A stretch of DNA of 53,007 nucleotides, from the NCBI GenBank assembly GCA_910575035.1, contig CAJTDL010000029.1:1-53007 (forward strand). The letters are read 5' to 3'. Of the stretch, positions 33,429-41,372 are shown piece after piece. Source of the DNA: Lachnospiraceae bacterium (GTDB taxonomy: Bacteria; Bacillota; Clostridia; Lachnospirales; Lachnospiraceae). How positions within the stretch are numbered: the stretch's first letter is position 1; each line of letters starts with the position of its first letter. The position numbers and the translations under genes were made by a program. The notes below the pieces were generated by a model that did no database searches, was not told the origin of the DNA, and worked only from the letters and a program-made list of their open reading frames with translations.

Positions 33429-34838
33429 ATGCCCATTAATTCATTTGAAAACTATCCGATGAACTGGAAACCTGATAAGGAATTGCTAAAATTTCCTGTC
33501 TATATTTCTTTGGCTGAACTTTTAGAACAGGATATTATGAGTGGCAGACTTCCGGCTAACACGCAGCTTCCCCCTCAACGGGAACTGGCTGATTTTTTAG
33601 ACGTAAATTTAAGTACCATTACCCGTGCTTTCAAACGATGCGAAACAAAGGGACTAATTTATGCCATAATTGGAAAAGGAACTTTTGTTTCCCCAAACGC
33701 TGCCCTGCCTGTTCTGAACATCCCGGAAGATCATCCATGTATTGAACTCGGTCCTATCAGACCCTATTATCAATTAAATACTGATGTTGCAGATGCTGCC
33801 CGCAGAATTTTACAGGGTACATATTCCGATAAACTGTTTGAATTTGAACTTATTTCAGGAAATGACCGCCATCGAAAGATTGCTGCAACATGGCTGTCAG
33901 AATTTCAGATAACCACTTCTGCCGACCATATCATTCTGGCTTCCGGTACGCAGAACGCTCTTGCTATTGCACTGTTATCTCTGTTCAAAGCAGGTGATAA
34001 GATTATTACTGATGTTTACACTTATTCAAATTTTATCAGTCTGGCAAATCAGTTAGGTATCCAGCTTATTTCTGTTGCCGCAGACCACGAAGGGATGCGG
34101 CCGGAAGATATGGAAAAACAATGTAAACTGATGGATATAAAAGGTATCTATTTAATGCCGTCATATCATAATCCTACAAGTATTACGATGTCATCCCAGC
34201 GCAGACAGGAAATCAGCCATATTATAAAAGAACAGGACATAACGCTGATAGAAGATGACACCTACGGGTTTATGACAAAAGATAAATTGTCCCCACTCGC
34301 AACCTTGATTCCTGAAAATGCAATCTATATACACGGTCTGTCCAAATCTCTTGCCGCAGGACTAAGGATTGCCTATGTGGTGGTTCCTGACAAGTACCAA
34401 AAGCTGTTTTATGCCACAGCCAACAATATTACACTGAAAATTCCCTTGCTAAATGCCGAAATTGCAAGCGAACTGATTGCAAGTGGAACCGCTAAAGAAA
34501 TCATAAAAAAGAAATGTATGCTTTCAGCGGAACGAAATCGGCTATATGCAAAATATTTCCCGGAATATATCTCTGAAAATCCTTATGGATTTTTTCAATG
34601 GCTTCCTTTACCAGATGGCACTGACGGATATCATTTTGAAGTACAGGCAGGAAAACTTGGAGTAAAGGTATTGTGTTCAGACCGCTTTGCAGTAGGGGAC
34701 ACCTCCAAATTTTCTGCAATCCGCATAGCCACCTGCTCTCCGTGGACAATGGAGGAATTGGAAACAGGTTTAAAAATCATCCGGCAAATCATAGAAGATA
34801 ATCAGATGCTTATCCAGCGGGAAGATTTTATTATTTGA
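33429..34838 (+). CDS. MocR-type GntR regulator with aminotransferase domain
   Basis: A 469-residue protein. The GntR winged helix at residues 20-90 (I-M-S-G-R-L-P-A-N-T-Q-L-P-P-Q-R-E-L-A) is fused to a fold-type I aminotransferase-like domain with P-S-Y-H-N-P-T and the lysine in H-G-L-S-K-S-L-A-A-G-L-R. MocR proteins use PLP or amino acid-PLP adducts as signals; they regulate vitamin B6, GABA or amino acid genes. ATG 33429 follows GAGGTG. Its target may be the divergent Lrp-aminotransferase unit. Confidence 0.92.
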   Translation: MPINSFENYPMNWKPDKELLKFPVYISLAELLEQDIMSGRLPANTQLPPQRELADFLDVNLSTITRAFKRCETKGLIYAIIGKGTFVSPNAALPVLNIPEDHPCIELGPIRPYYQLNTDVADAARRILQGTYSDKLFEFELISGNDRHRKIAATWLSEFQITTSADHIILASGTQNALAIALLSLFKAGDKIITDVYTYSNFISLANQLGIQLISVAADHEGMRPEDMEKQCKLMDIKGIYLMPSYHNPTSITMSSQRRQEISHIIKEQDITLIEDDTYGFMTKDKLSPLATLIPENAIYIHGLSKSLAAGLRIAYVVVPDKYQKLFYATANNITLKIPLLNAEIASELIASGTAKEIIKKKCMLSAERNRLYAKYFPEYISENPYGFFQWLPLPDGTDGYHFEVQAGKLGVKVLCSDRFAVGDTSKFSAIRIATCSPWTMEELETGLKIIRQIIEDNQMLIQREDFII

Positions 34839-35186
34839 TATTTTTAGAGTTTAAGGCTTTTTGTTATATCCCACGACTGCAAATGTTGATGTGTTTTTGA
34901 GAATATATACCACGCCTGGTTGCCACATTTCCGACCTATTTGCATACAAGCCACGATAAAAGAACAATACCACAAGAGCATTGTTCTTTCTTCCTACCTA
35001 ATATGTCATTTTTACTGTATTCCGAAAATCGGAATGTAACAATACTGATATTAACTATACTGAGTATAGTCATATTGAATCAATCATATTTTAAATCCTT
35101 CCCCCTCATTCCTATCTATCCAACTGTGAAATATAAGGGAGATGTCCCCATAGTCGCTTGTATGCTTTCTCTATTTTATTCTCCCA
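34839..35186. other. Intergenic region with small palindromes
   Basis: No convincing gene is present. Short perfect hairpins occur: AAAGAACAAT/ATTGTTCTTT (34959-34989), TTCCGA/TCGGAA near 35018-35033, and ACTATAC/GTATAGT near 35056-35072. The short open frames here lack ribosome binding sites and family resemblance. Confidence 0.5.
34959..34989. terminator. Probable bidirectional terminator
   Basis: A 10-bp perfect stem with an 11-nt loop, A-rich on the left and T-rich on the right, sits between the convergent MocR and flavoprotein genes. It could serve both strands. Confidence 0.65.
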
Positions 35187-35903
35187 TTATTTCCATGGTC
35201 TGCCGCTATCAAGCCACTTTTGTTCCGCCCAATACTTTCCATCAAGGTATTCGGGGTCTGATTTATGTATGGATTTCTGCATCATACGGCAGAAGAAAAA
35301 TTTGAATTTCGTAATCAAGTGTGTGTGTGCGGGCTTTGTATAATCTATATGAGCAAACTTTCGGGATAGTTTTTGAATCTTTCCAGTAAGCTCGGCTTGT
35401 TTCCTTCGGGAAAGTTTTTCCCAAACAATATCGCTCATCAAAGCACCAGTAAATATCCCGATTTTAGAAATTCCCCACCAAGATAAACTATGCTTAATAT
35501 CTTTCGCCGTAGATTTTGCTCCGCTGCCTAAGCATTGCGTTATGATGACTACACGCTTTCTAAACATTTCAGGAGCAGGGCGGTGCGGTATCCAGCGGTA
35601 AGCGAAATGGTCAAGAAATGCTTTCATTGCTCCCGTGGCATGAAACACATAGCTAGGAGATGTCATCACAATCAAGTCTGCTTCCAAAAGTGATTTATCA
35701 ATTCTCCCAATATATTCTGCATCCTTGCAAGTGCTTTCATCCTTTAATGTACAACTCAAGCAACCAGTGCAGAAACTCGGACAATCCTTTGGAAGATAAT
35801 ATTCTGTAATATTCGCTTTATCCCTAAATTCTGTTAAAAACATCTCTTTCAAACGGTAGGTAACACCGTGTTTTTCTGTTCCGTTTATCACTGTTATATT
35901 CAC
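35187..35903 (-). CDS. Flavodoxin-fold NAD(P)H oxidoreductase with cysteine cluster
   Basis: A 238-residue protein of the NADPH-dependent FMN reductase/iron-sulfur flavoprotein type. It has I-T-V-I-N-G-T-E-K-H-G at the start (phosphate loop), S-P-S-Y-V-F-H-A-T-G-A-M-K-A-F-L-D-H near 85, and four cysteines spaced C-x2-C-x2-C-x7-C at about residues 45-59, which fits a 4Fe-4S site. A basic C-terminal tail follows. It lies 3 bp after a TetR gene, so it is the likely target of that repressor, perhaps for handling a quinone or nitro compound. Confidence 0.87.
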   Translation of the reverse strand: MNITVINGTEKHGVTYRLKEMFLTEFRDKANITEYYLPKDCPSFCTGCLSCTLKDESTCKDAEYIGRIDKSLLEADLIVMTSPSYVFHATGAMKAFLDHFAYRWIPHRPAPEMFRKRVVIITQCLGSGAKSTAKDIKHSLSWWGISKIGIFTGALMSDIVWEKLSRRKQAELTGKIQKLSRKFAHIDYTKPAHTHLITKFKFFFCRMMQKSIHKSDPEYLDGKYWAEQKWLDSGRPWK

Positions 35904-35906
35904 TCT

Positions 35907-36479
35907 TTATACCTCCAAAATATCGTGTAAAACTTGTGTATGAAAATTCTTGCGGTTTTCTTTCTGTCTAAGGTCAATCCCCAATGTTTGCGATATGATT
36001 TCGTATCGCAGGAACATTTGCTGCATAATGGTAATCAAATACAGCGTTTTTCGTCTTATTGCCGATTCATCAAGGTCAGGACGGCAGGCTGTAACAAGTG
36101 GAAGATATGCCGCATAAGTTCTGTAAGTGTTGTCATTTTCTTTCGGTGACTGCATATCGGTAAGAACAGAAATTTTGGAAATGGCATAATGTTCAAATAG
36201 AAAATCAAGCGTCATATTGCCGAGATACTCCAACTTCTCAAAAGGAGTAAAACTGTCTGTTTTTTCTTGTATATTCTGAAAATGCTCAACTGTTCCATTT
36301 ATCATACGCTCAATGCATTGCTCGATGAGTTTATCCTTGTTTCCAAAATGATAATTTACAAGTCCTAATCCAACGCCTGCTCTTTTGCATATTTCACGAA
36401 CTGTAATTTCTTCTAAATATTCTCCTTTTTCCTCAATGAGTTTAATCGTTGCCTGTATGATTGCATCTTTATTATCCAC
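35907..36479 (-). CDS. TetR family repressor
   Basis: This 190-residue regulator has an N-terminal helix-turn-helix (I-T-V-R-E-I-C-K-R-A-G-V-G-L-G-L-V-N-Y-H-F-G) at residues 22-45 and a helical ligand domain. The start is GTG 36479 with AGGAGG six nt upstream; the overlapping ATG is out of frame. It heads a two-gene unit with the flavoprotein and has two matching operators in its own promoter. Confidence 0.93.
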   Translation of the reverse strand: MDNKDAIIQATIKLIEEKGEYLEEITVREICKRAGVGLGLVNYHFGNKDKLIEQCIERMINGTVEHFQNIQEKTDSFTPFEKLEYLGNMTLDFLFEHYAISKISVLTDMQSPKENDNTYRTYAAYLPLVTACRPDLDESAIRRKTLYLITIMQQMFLRYEIISQTLGIDLRQKENRKNFHTQVLHDILEV

Positions 36480-36493
36480 ATCGCACCTCCTAC

Positions 36494-36540
36494 TGAACGT
36501 TGTTCAAATATATTATACTGAACGCAGTTCAAAAAGTCAA
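36494..36540 (-). promoter_or_regulatory. TetR promoter with two operators
   Basis: Read leftward: TTGACT (36540-36535), 17-nt spacer, TATAAT (36517-36512). Two 13-bp palindromes of the form TGAAC-N3-GTTCA lie at 36519-36531 (inside the spacer) and 36494-36506 (just past the -10), centred 25 bp apart. Binding at both would block initiation, indicating autorepression. Confidence 0.88.
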
Positions 36541-36619
36541 GAGATTGTAACATACAAGTGGATTATGTAATGATTTTGCCATTGTCTGTTATCCCCACAT
36601 TCATTTCTGATATAATTTG

Positions 36620-36644
36620 GAAGAATGCCGGTTTTGCATTCTTC
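36620..36644 (+). repeat. 9-bp perfect hairpin
   Basis: GAAGAATGC and GCATTCTTC are separated by 7 nt and followed by an AT-rich run. It resembles the second hairpin of the ICE element at 25413-25499, but lacks the first hairpin, so it is listed separately. It could be a terminator. Confidence 0.45.
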
Positions 36645-36697
36645 ATATTTATTCTAAATAGGCAATAGAGGTAACAGGAAAAAATTAAAAAAACAGG

Positions 36698-36726
36698 CTG
36701 ACATCCGCAAAAGAGCGCAGTATAAT
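36698..36726 (+). promoter_or_regulatory. Promoter of the secreted Ig-like protein gene
   Basis: CTGACA (36698-36703), 17-nt spacer and TATAAT (36721-36726) lie 68 bp before the start at 36794. Confidence 0.7.
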
Positions 36727-36793
36727 TTTATCAGATAAAGATAAGCATGCTATTTTTATACGAATACAGATGATTTTTAAGGAGGCAGATATT

Positions 36794-37854
36794 ATGAGGA
36801 GAAAAAGCAGAATAATGATTCTCTTTGCCCTTGCATTTCTATTGCTGGCACCCGGCATAACGGCAGAGGCGAAGGCAAAGCCAAAACTGGCAGCAAAGAA
36901 AAAAACAATGACTGTTGGGCAGACTTATAAGCTGAAATTAAAAGGGGTGTCCGGCAGGGCAAAAGTAAAATGGAAAACCGGTAAAAAATCTGTGGTTTCC
37001 ATTGCTGGGGGAAAGGGAAATACCGTTACACTCAAAGCGAAGAAAAAAGGGACGGCGGTGGTTACAGCTGCCTATAAGAAAAAGAAATATAAGTGCAGGA
37101 TTACGGTCAGGGCAAAGAAAAAGGAAGAACCTGCGGCAGACAGCCCGGTGTTAAGCAGCAGGGATGTGACACTGTACTATCTTGCTGATGAAGAAAAGGA
37201 TTACATAAAATATGACAGCAGCCACCTCCGGGAATACCGGTTCCGGGTAACCGGAACCAGAAAAGAGGTCCGGGACTGGAAGGTAACAGGGAAGGGCGCA
37301 GGGTATTTTAAGATTACAGATTATGGACTGCTGCAGATGCACTTTGGGCCTGCCTATGTTGAACCTTGTGTGACGGCAACGGTAACGGCTACTTTGGAGG
37401 ATGGGAGAAAACTGACGGCAGCCGTGCGGGCATATTCGGAACTGAATATCTACATAGACACAGTATTTACGGATTTTGAGAGACAGTATATTACATCTGC
37501 CATGACACAGAAGGAAAAAGCAGAAAAGGCGGCATGGTATATCAGCACGACGTCTGATTATGAATTATACAACAATAACTGGTGGGATATTTTTCTGAAA
37601 GGGAAAGGAGACTGTATGGCAAGCCGTTATGCGCTGCAGTATATGTGCAATCATATGGGGATTAAGGCGGCAGCCTGTGGAAACCTTAACGCACATGGAA
37701 AAACGCTTATTATGCAGACGGCAGGTTTTATGTCATTATTACCGGTTTCAATGAACCAAAGCCCCGGCAGTATGGAATTTATGAAATCAGTGGGGAGGCA
37801 TTGGAGGCGCTGGCGGAAGAAAATAATTTTGACCTGGATTACTTCCGCAGGTAG
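36794..37854 (+). pseudogene. Secreted Ig-like/transglutaminase-like protein, frameshifted
   Basis: A secreted protein. The signal peptide covers residues 1-28 (L-L-L-A-P-G-I-T-A-E-A-K-A). A basic BIG2-like domain follows at about 30-110 and a transglutaminase-like domain at about 220-345, with Cys in G-K-G-D-C and His in N-A-H-G-K-T. Just after that, near 37707, the frame breaks. The next frame continues sensibly as Y-Y-A-D-G-R-F-Y-V-I-I-T-G-F to Y-F-R-R-stop at 37854 and supplies the expected third (Asp) residue. The uncorrected frame runs on to 37936 with unlikely sequence. A 1-nt deletion or a sequencing error in the read explains it. ATG 36794 has AAGGAGG upstream. Confidence 0.8.
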
Positions 37855-37907
37855 ATATTATGGGTTGGAAAGAAAACGTTCCATAACAATGGAAGGGGGA
37901 GAAGGGT

Positions 37908-38471
37908 TTGGATTTTATATCAGAAGAATTTCTTAATGCCCGCACCGGGGAGACGCTGGAGGCAAGGCTGCGTGACAGTGATATATTCCGTCAGCAGATG
38001 AAATGCCTGCATGAGGCATCAAAGGCATTTTCAAAGGATTCAGGAATGTCAAAGAAATGCTGGAAACTGTATGACACACTGGAAAATGAGTGGTCAAAGT
38101 ATAATATCATGTATGGGGAGGAATCCTACCGCCTGGGCTTTGAGGATGGGATGCAGATAGCATCAGAAAAGGAAATCCGGGCGAAAGGTTCCGTCCTGTC
38201 TTTTCAGGATATGACACATCTGGTTTATCTGTATGATGCCGTCAAAAAACTGAACATGTTCCTGCTTGGGGAATGGGATAATTATGACAGGGACAGAGGT
38301 ACGTTGAAAGAGTTAGACAGGGTGTGCAAGGTGATCGAGAATGGAACCTGTGCTGAAATCAGACTGCGGGGTGAAGATGAAAATTACGAATGCCTGACGG
38401 ATATTTTGGATAATTCAGGGATAACGCCGGAGGAACGGGCAAGAATGCTGACAGACTATGGCAGAGCCTGA
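37908..38471 (+). CDS. Small protein family member 1, 187 aa
   Basis: A soluble helical protein of unknown function. TTG 37908 follows GGGAGAAGGG. Helices such as F-R-Q-Q-M-K-C-L-H-E-A-S-K-A-F and the end motif T-P-E-E-R-A-R-M-L-T-D-Y-G are visible. The end motif recurs in the next two reading frames, so the three are related tandem copies. Its start lies 53 bp after the corrected stop of the transglutaminase-like gene. Confidence 0.72.
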   Translation: MDFISEEFLNARTGETLEARLRDSDIFRQQMKCLHEASKAFSKDSGMSKKCWKLYDTLENEWSKYNIMYGEESYRLGFEDGMQIASEKEIRAKGSVLSFQDMTHLVYLYDAVKKLNMFLLGEWDNYDRDRGTLKELDRVCKVIENGTCAEIRLRGEDENYECLTDILDNSGITPEERARMLTDYGRA

Positions 38472-38497
38472 ACAGGAGTATGGCAGAGGGGGGGACA

Positions 38498-38812
38498 GTG
38501 GATAACAAAAAATCAGTGATTACAGGGGAGGATTGTGTTTTGGAAAAAAAGGATATGGCATTATTGATAGAGGTGGAAGATGAACTGCATAACATGGATA
38601 AAGCACTGGAACTGCTTACAGGGCATGGGCATGCCAATGGGGAGTTTATCAAACTGGATAATGTGTTTGAGGTAATTTACCGGAATTCCCATACGGTTTA
38701 TTCGGGGAATCCGGAAGAAGGGCAGGAGCTGTTGTTTCAGATTTTAATGAGCAGGAATCTGACACCGGAGCAGCGGTCGGATATTCTGATGAGCGGAAAA
38801 GTTTGTTTGTAG
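38498..38812 (+). CDS. Small protein family member 2, 104 aa
   Basis: It shares the C-terminal pattern L-T-P-E-Q-R-S-D-I-L-M-S-G with the gene before it. The start is uncertain: GTG 38498 follows AGGGGGGG, TTG 38540 has GGGAGG upstream, and ATG 38480 has a site that is too close. The function is unknown. It looks like a shorter paralog from tandem duplication. Confidence 0.6.
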   Translation: MDNKKSVITGEDCVLEKKDMALLIEVEDELHNMDKALELLTGHGHANGEFIKLDNVFEVIYRNSHTVYSGNPEEGQELLFQILMSRNLTPEQRSDILMSGKVCL

Positions 38813-38833
38813 AAAAAATAATTAAGGTAAGGA

Positions 38834-38983
38834 ATGATGCAAGGAAGAGAAAGTTTCATATCAAGAAACTTATCCAGTGAGTCAGAGAAAATAATACAGA
38901 CATTTTTTGATATTATGTAGGACAGAGACAGGACACCAGAGGAACAGGCTGAGATTTTGATGAATGGAACGGTTCGTATATAG
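38834..38983 (+). pseudogene. Decayed third copy of the small protein family
   Basis: ATG 38834 reads M-M-Q-G-R-E-S-F-I-S-R-N-L to an in-frame TAG at 38918. The same frame continues R-T-P-E-E-Q-A-E-I-L-M-N-G-T-V to a second stop at 38981. The tail matches the end of the two genes upstream, so this is a remnant with a nonsense mutation and internal loss. Confidence 0.6.
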
Positions 38984-39049
38984 TAATAAGATGAAGCGAA
39001 AATAGATTATTTGCTAAAGTGGTAAAAAGGGGTAGAAAAATTTATTTTG

Positions 39050-39100
39050 AAACTGCAAGATGTTATAGGAAAAAGCTATAACATCTTGCAGTTTTTTTTA
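39050..39100 (+). terminator. Very strong intrinsic terminator
   Basis: A perfect stem of about 19 bp (39050-39068 with 39076-39094), a 7-nt loop and a long T run. It isolates the cysteine island from upstream transcription. Confidence 0.95.
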
Positions 39101-39102
39101 AT

Positions 39103-39152
39103 TAGACAAATCAGAAAAAAGGGATTATTATAAACCTATCAACAAAGTAGGA
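39103..39152 (+). promoter_or_regulatory. Promoter and putative Rrf2 operator of sulfur operon 1
   Basis: TAGACA (39103-39108), 17-nt spacer, TATTAT (39126-39131). An imperfect palindrome ACCTAT-N7-GTAGGA at 39134-39152 begins 3 nt after the -10. The same 19-bp layout occurs at 43831-43849 and 51045-51063. A repressor there would block transcription start. Confidence 0.6.
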
Positions 39153-39167
39153 AATAACATTACATCT

Positions 39168-39237
39168 GATGCCGTGGCCGCTGGAATGGCATAGGTTCGC
39201 AAAACTGAAGTTGTGGGTTCGAGTCCCACCGGTATCG
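39168..39237 (+). tRNA. tRNA-Cys-like sequence (anticodon position GCA), atypical
   Basis: A full cloverleaf can be drawn in 70 nt. The acceptor stem is GATGCCG with CGGTATC (7 pairs, one G-U). The D arm is GCCG...TGGC with GG in its loop. The anticodon loop is TCGCAAA, and the T arm GTGGG-TTCGAGT-CCCAC is fully canonical. The anticodon position reads GCA (Cys). It is odd in several ways: C instead of U at position 33, a poor anticodon stem (one mismatch, one G-U), discriminator G rather than the usual U73 of tRNA-Cys, and no encoded CCA. It lies between an operator and the first gene of a cysteine/gamma-glutamylcysteine operon. It may be a decayed tRNA or a regulatory mimic. Confidence 0.6.
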
Positions 39238-39267
39238 TTTATAAATTTGGGAAATGAGGTAGCCCTT

Positions 39268-40041
39268 ATGTGTGAATTGTTTGGAGTCAATACTCCCCGA
39301 AAAATACAACTAAATCATTTGCTGGATGTGTTTTTTTCACATGGAGACAAACATCCGCATGGATGGGGGATGGCATTTTTTGAAAATGGTGCAGTACAGA
39401 TGGAAAAACAGGCAGTAACGTCCACAAAAAGCGCCAGGTTGCGGGAATATAGAAGCCAGCGGATTATGTCAGACCGGATGATTGCCCATATCCGGCTGGC
39501 AACGAAGGGAAATATGGAATATGAAAACTGCCATCCCTTTATTAGGAAGGATGGGACGGGGCGAATATGGACGCTGGCACATAATGGGACCATATTTGAG
39601 GGGGAAATGATGGATTCCTATTTTTATGTGCAGGATGGGCAGACGGATAGTGAAAGGATTTTATATCTGCTGGTAGACCGGATGAATGACAGATACAGGG
39701 AAATCAGGCACCCGCTGGAGGCATCGGAACGTTTCCAGGTAGTAGATGATTTAATCTGTGAAATTGCTGCTGGAAATAAACTGAATCTTTTGCTTTTTGA
39801 TGGGGAATGTCTTTATGCCCATACAAATTGCAGGAATAGTCTTTATCTGTCAGAGCGGCAGGGAGGATATGTGTTTAGTACAGTTCCGTTAGATGGACAG
39901 GAGTGGAACCCATTACCACTGAATACATTGCTGGCTTTTCGAGCCGGAAAACTGATGCAGACAGGGACAGACCATGGATATGAGTATGTGGAAGACCCGG
40001 AGAAAATGAAGATGCTTTTTCTGGATTATTCGACATTATGA
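39268..40041 (+). CDS. Class II glutamine amidotransferase (EgtC/YafJ-like)
   Basis: A 257-residue Ntn-hydrolase. The N-terminal Cys2 (M-C-E-L-F-G) would be the nucleophile after Met removal. G-D-K-H-P-H-G-W-G-M, I-A-H-I-R-L-A-T-K-G and A-H-N-G-T are the glutaminase-fold motifs. There is no partner synthase domain. Relatives hydrolyse gamma-glutamyl amides (EgtC in ergothioneine synthesis). The next gene makes gamma-glutamylcysteine, so this enzyme may act on gamma-glutamyl compounds. ATG 39268 has GAGGTAG upstream. The in-frame ATG at 39169 lies in the tRNA-like sequence and is not the start. Confidence 0.88.
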   Translation: MCELFGVNTPRKIQLNHLLDVFFSHGDKHPHGWGMAFFENGAVQMEKQAVTSTKSARLREYRSQRIMSDRMIAHIRLATKGNMEYENCHPFIRKDGTGRIWTLAHNGTIFEGEMMDSYFYVQDGQTDSERILYLLVDRMNDRYREIRHPLEASERFQVVDDLICEIAAGNKLNLLLFDGECLYAHTNCRNSLYLSERQGGYVFSTVPLDGQEWNPLPLNTLLAFRAGKLMQTGTDHGYEYVEDPEKMKMLFLDYSTL

Positions 40042-40052
40042 GGAGGATTGGC

Positions 40053-41339
40053 ATGTTGCATATAGAGGATTCATATATAAGAAAACATATTATGGATGGT
40101 ATGTTTGGTTTAGAGAAAGAAAGTTTGCGGGTGCTAAAGGATGGGACATTTTCCCATACAAGGCAGCCGTTTGAGGACAGTGATTTCATTGTCAGGGATT
40201 TTTGTGAGAACCAGACGGAAATCAATACGAGGGTTCACACGACAGCGGAGGCAGCAGTGCAGGAATTACAGGAGCATTATACAAGCATACAGAAAGCAGT
40301 ATATAGTTTGTCTGTCCGGGAATACATATGGCCGTTTTCCAATCCACCATATATAAGAAATGAAAATGACATACCGATTGCAGCATTTGACGGGGAGGAG
40401 AAATTTAAGACGGTTTACCGGGATTATCTGTCAGATAAATATGGAAGATACCGGATGGCGTTTTCCGGTATCCATGTCAATTTTTCATTTTCAGAAGAAT
40501 TGCTGCTGCACAGTTTCCGTTTACATGGTGGCAGCAGTTTTCAGGAGTATAAAAATAATTTATACTTGAAACTTGCCGGTTTATTGGCTGTTTATGGCTG
40601 GCTTCTGACAGCAGTTACAGCGGCAAGCCCATTGCTCGACAGTTCTTTTGTGGAGAAGGGAGTATGCGGTGGTGATGTGTTTATGGGGATGGCTTCTGTG
40701 CGGTGCAGTGAGTTGGGTTACTGGAATGACTTTGCCCCGGTGCTTGATTATCAGTCTGTTGAAGCCTATGCAGATAGTATTGAACAATATGTACTGCAGG
40801 GACTGTTAAAGGCGCCTTCAGAGCTGTATTATCCGGTTCGTCTGAAACCGGCGGGGGAAAATAATCTGGAGCGTTTGAGGGAAAATGGGGTGAATCATAT
40901 CGAACTGAGGATGTTTGACCTGAATCCATTATGTGCGGAAGGATTGGAAGTGAAAGATGTCCTGTTCGCACAGTTATTGATGGTCTGGCTGATTTGCAGA
41001 CCGACGGAAGAATTATCCGTCAGCCATCAGGTGCATGCGGTACAGAATTTTAAGAATGCAGCGCATTATGATTTGAAAACTGTTAAAATCTCATTGCCGG
41101 ATGGAAGGATTTGTTCCGTGGCACAGGCAGCCATCAACATCATAGATGAGATGAAAAATTTTTTTGCTAAGATACAGGTTGATGTGCAGGAAATTCTTGA
41201 TTTTCAGTACCAGAAATTTGAGGATGCGGATAACCGCTATGCATGGAAAATCCGCAAACAGTTTCAAAATGGATTTGTACAGAAAGGCATGAAGCTGGCG
41301 AAGAAAAGACAGGAAGAATGTGTTGGCATGCAGCAATGA
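40053..41339 (+). CDS. gshA: Glutamate-cysteine ligase
   Basis: This 428-residue enzyme joins glutamate and cysteine with ATP to make gamma-glutamylcysteine in the cytosol. It has F-G-L-E-K-E-S-L-R near residue 18, D-F-C-E-N-Q-T-E-I near 45, F-S-G-I-H-V-N-F-S-F near 145 and a late H-I-E-L-R-M-F-D-L-N-P motif, as in the ligase half of GshF-type proteins. No glutathione synthetase domain or gene is present in the window. ATG 40053 follows AGGAGG by six nt; ATG 40038 has no site. It begins 11 bp after the amidotransferase. Confidence 0.92.
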   Translation: MLHIEDSYIRKHIMDGMFGLEKESLRVLKDGTFSHTRQPFEDSDFIVRDFCENQTEINTRVHTTAEAAVQELQEHYTSIQKAVYSLSVREYIWPFSNPPYIRNENDIPIAAFDGEEKFKTVYRDYLSDKYGRYRMAFSGIHVNFSFSEELLLHSFRLHGGSSFQEYKNNLYLKLAGLLAVYGWLLTAVTAASPLLDSSFVEKGVCGGDVFMGMASVRCSELGYWNDFAPVLDYQSVEAYADSIEQYVLQGLLKAPSELYYPVRLKPAGENNLERLRENGVNHIELRMFDLNPLCAEGLEVKDVLFAQLLMVWLICRPTEELSVSHQVHAVQNFKNAAHYDLKTVKISLPDGRICSVAQAAINIIDEMKNFFAKIQVDVQEILDFQYQKFEDADNRYAWKIRKQFQNGFVQKGMKLAKKRQEECVGMQQ

Positions 41340-41372
41340 ATCAAATAAATTTTAAGATAGGAGATATATGGA

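Noticed and set aside
34940-35343. Rightward short open frames opposite and before the flavoprotein gene
   Set aside because: They have no ribosome binding sites, no family resemblance, and overlap the antisense of a clear gene.
36620-36644. Third copy of the ICE two-hairpin element
   Set aside because: Only the second hairpin is similar; the long first hairpin with the GGCAGC core is absent.
39169-39267. In-frame extension of the amidotransferase back to ATG 39169
   Set aside because: It would translate the tRNA-like sequence, it places the catalytic Cys internally, and ATG 39268 has a site and leaves Cys at position 2.
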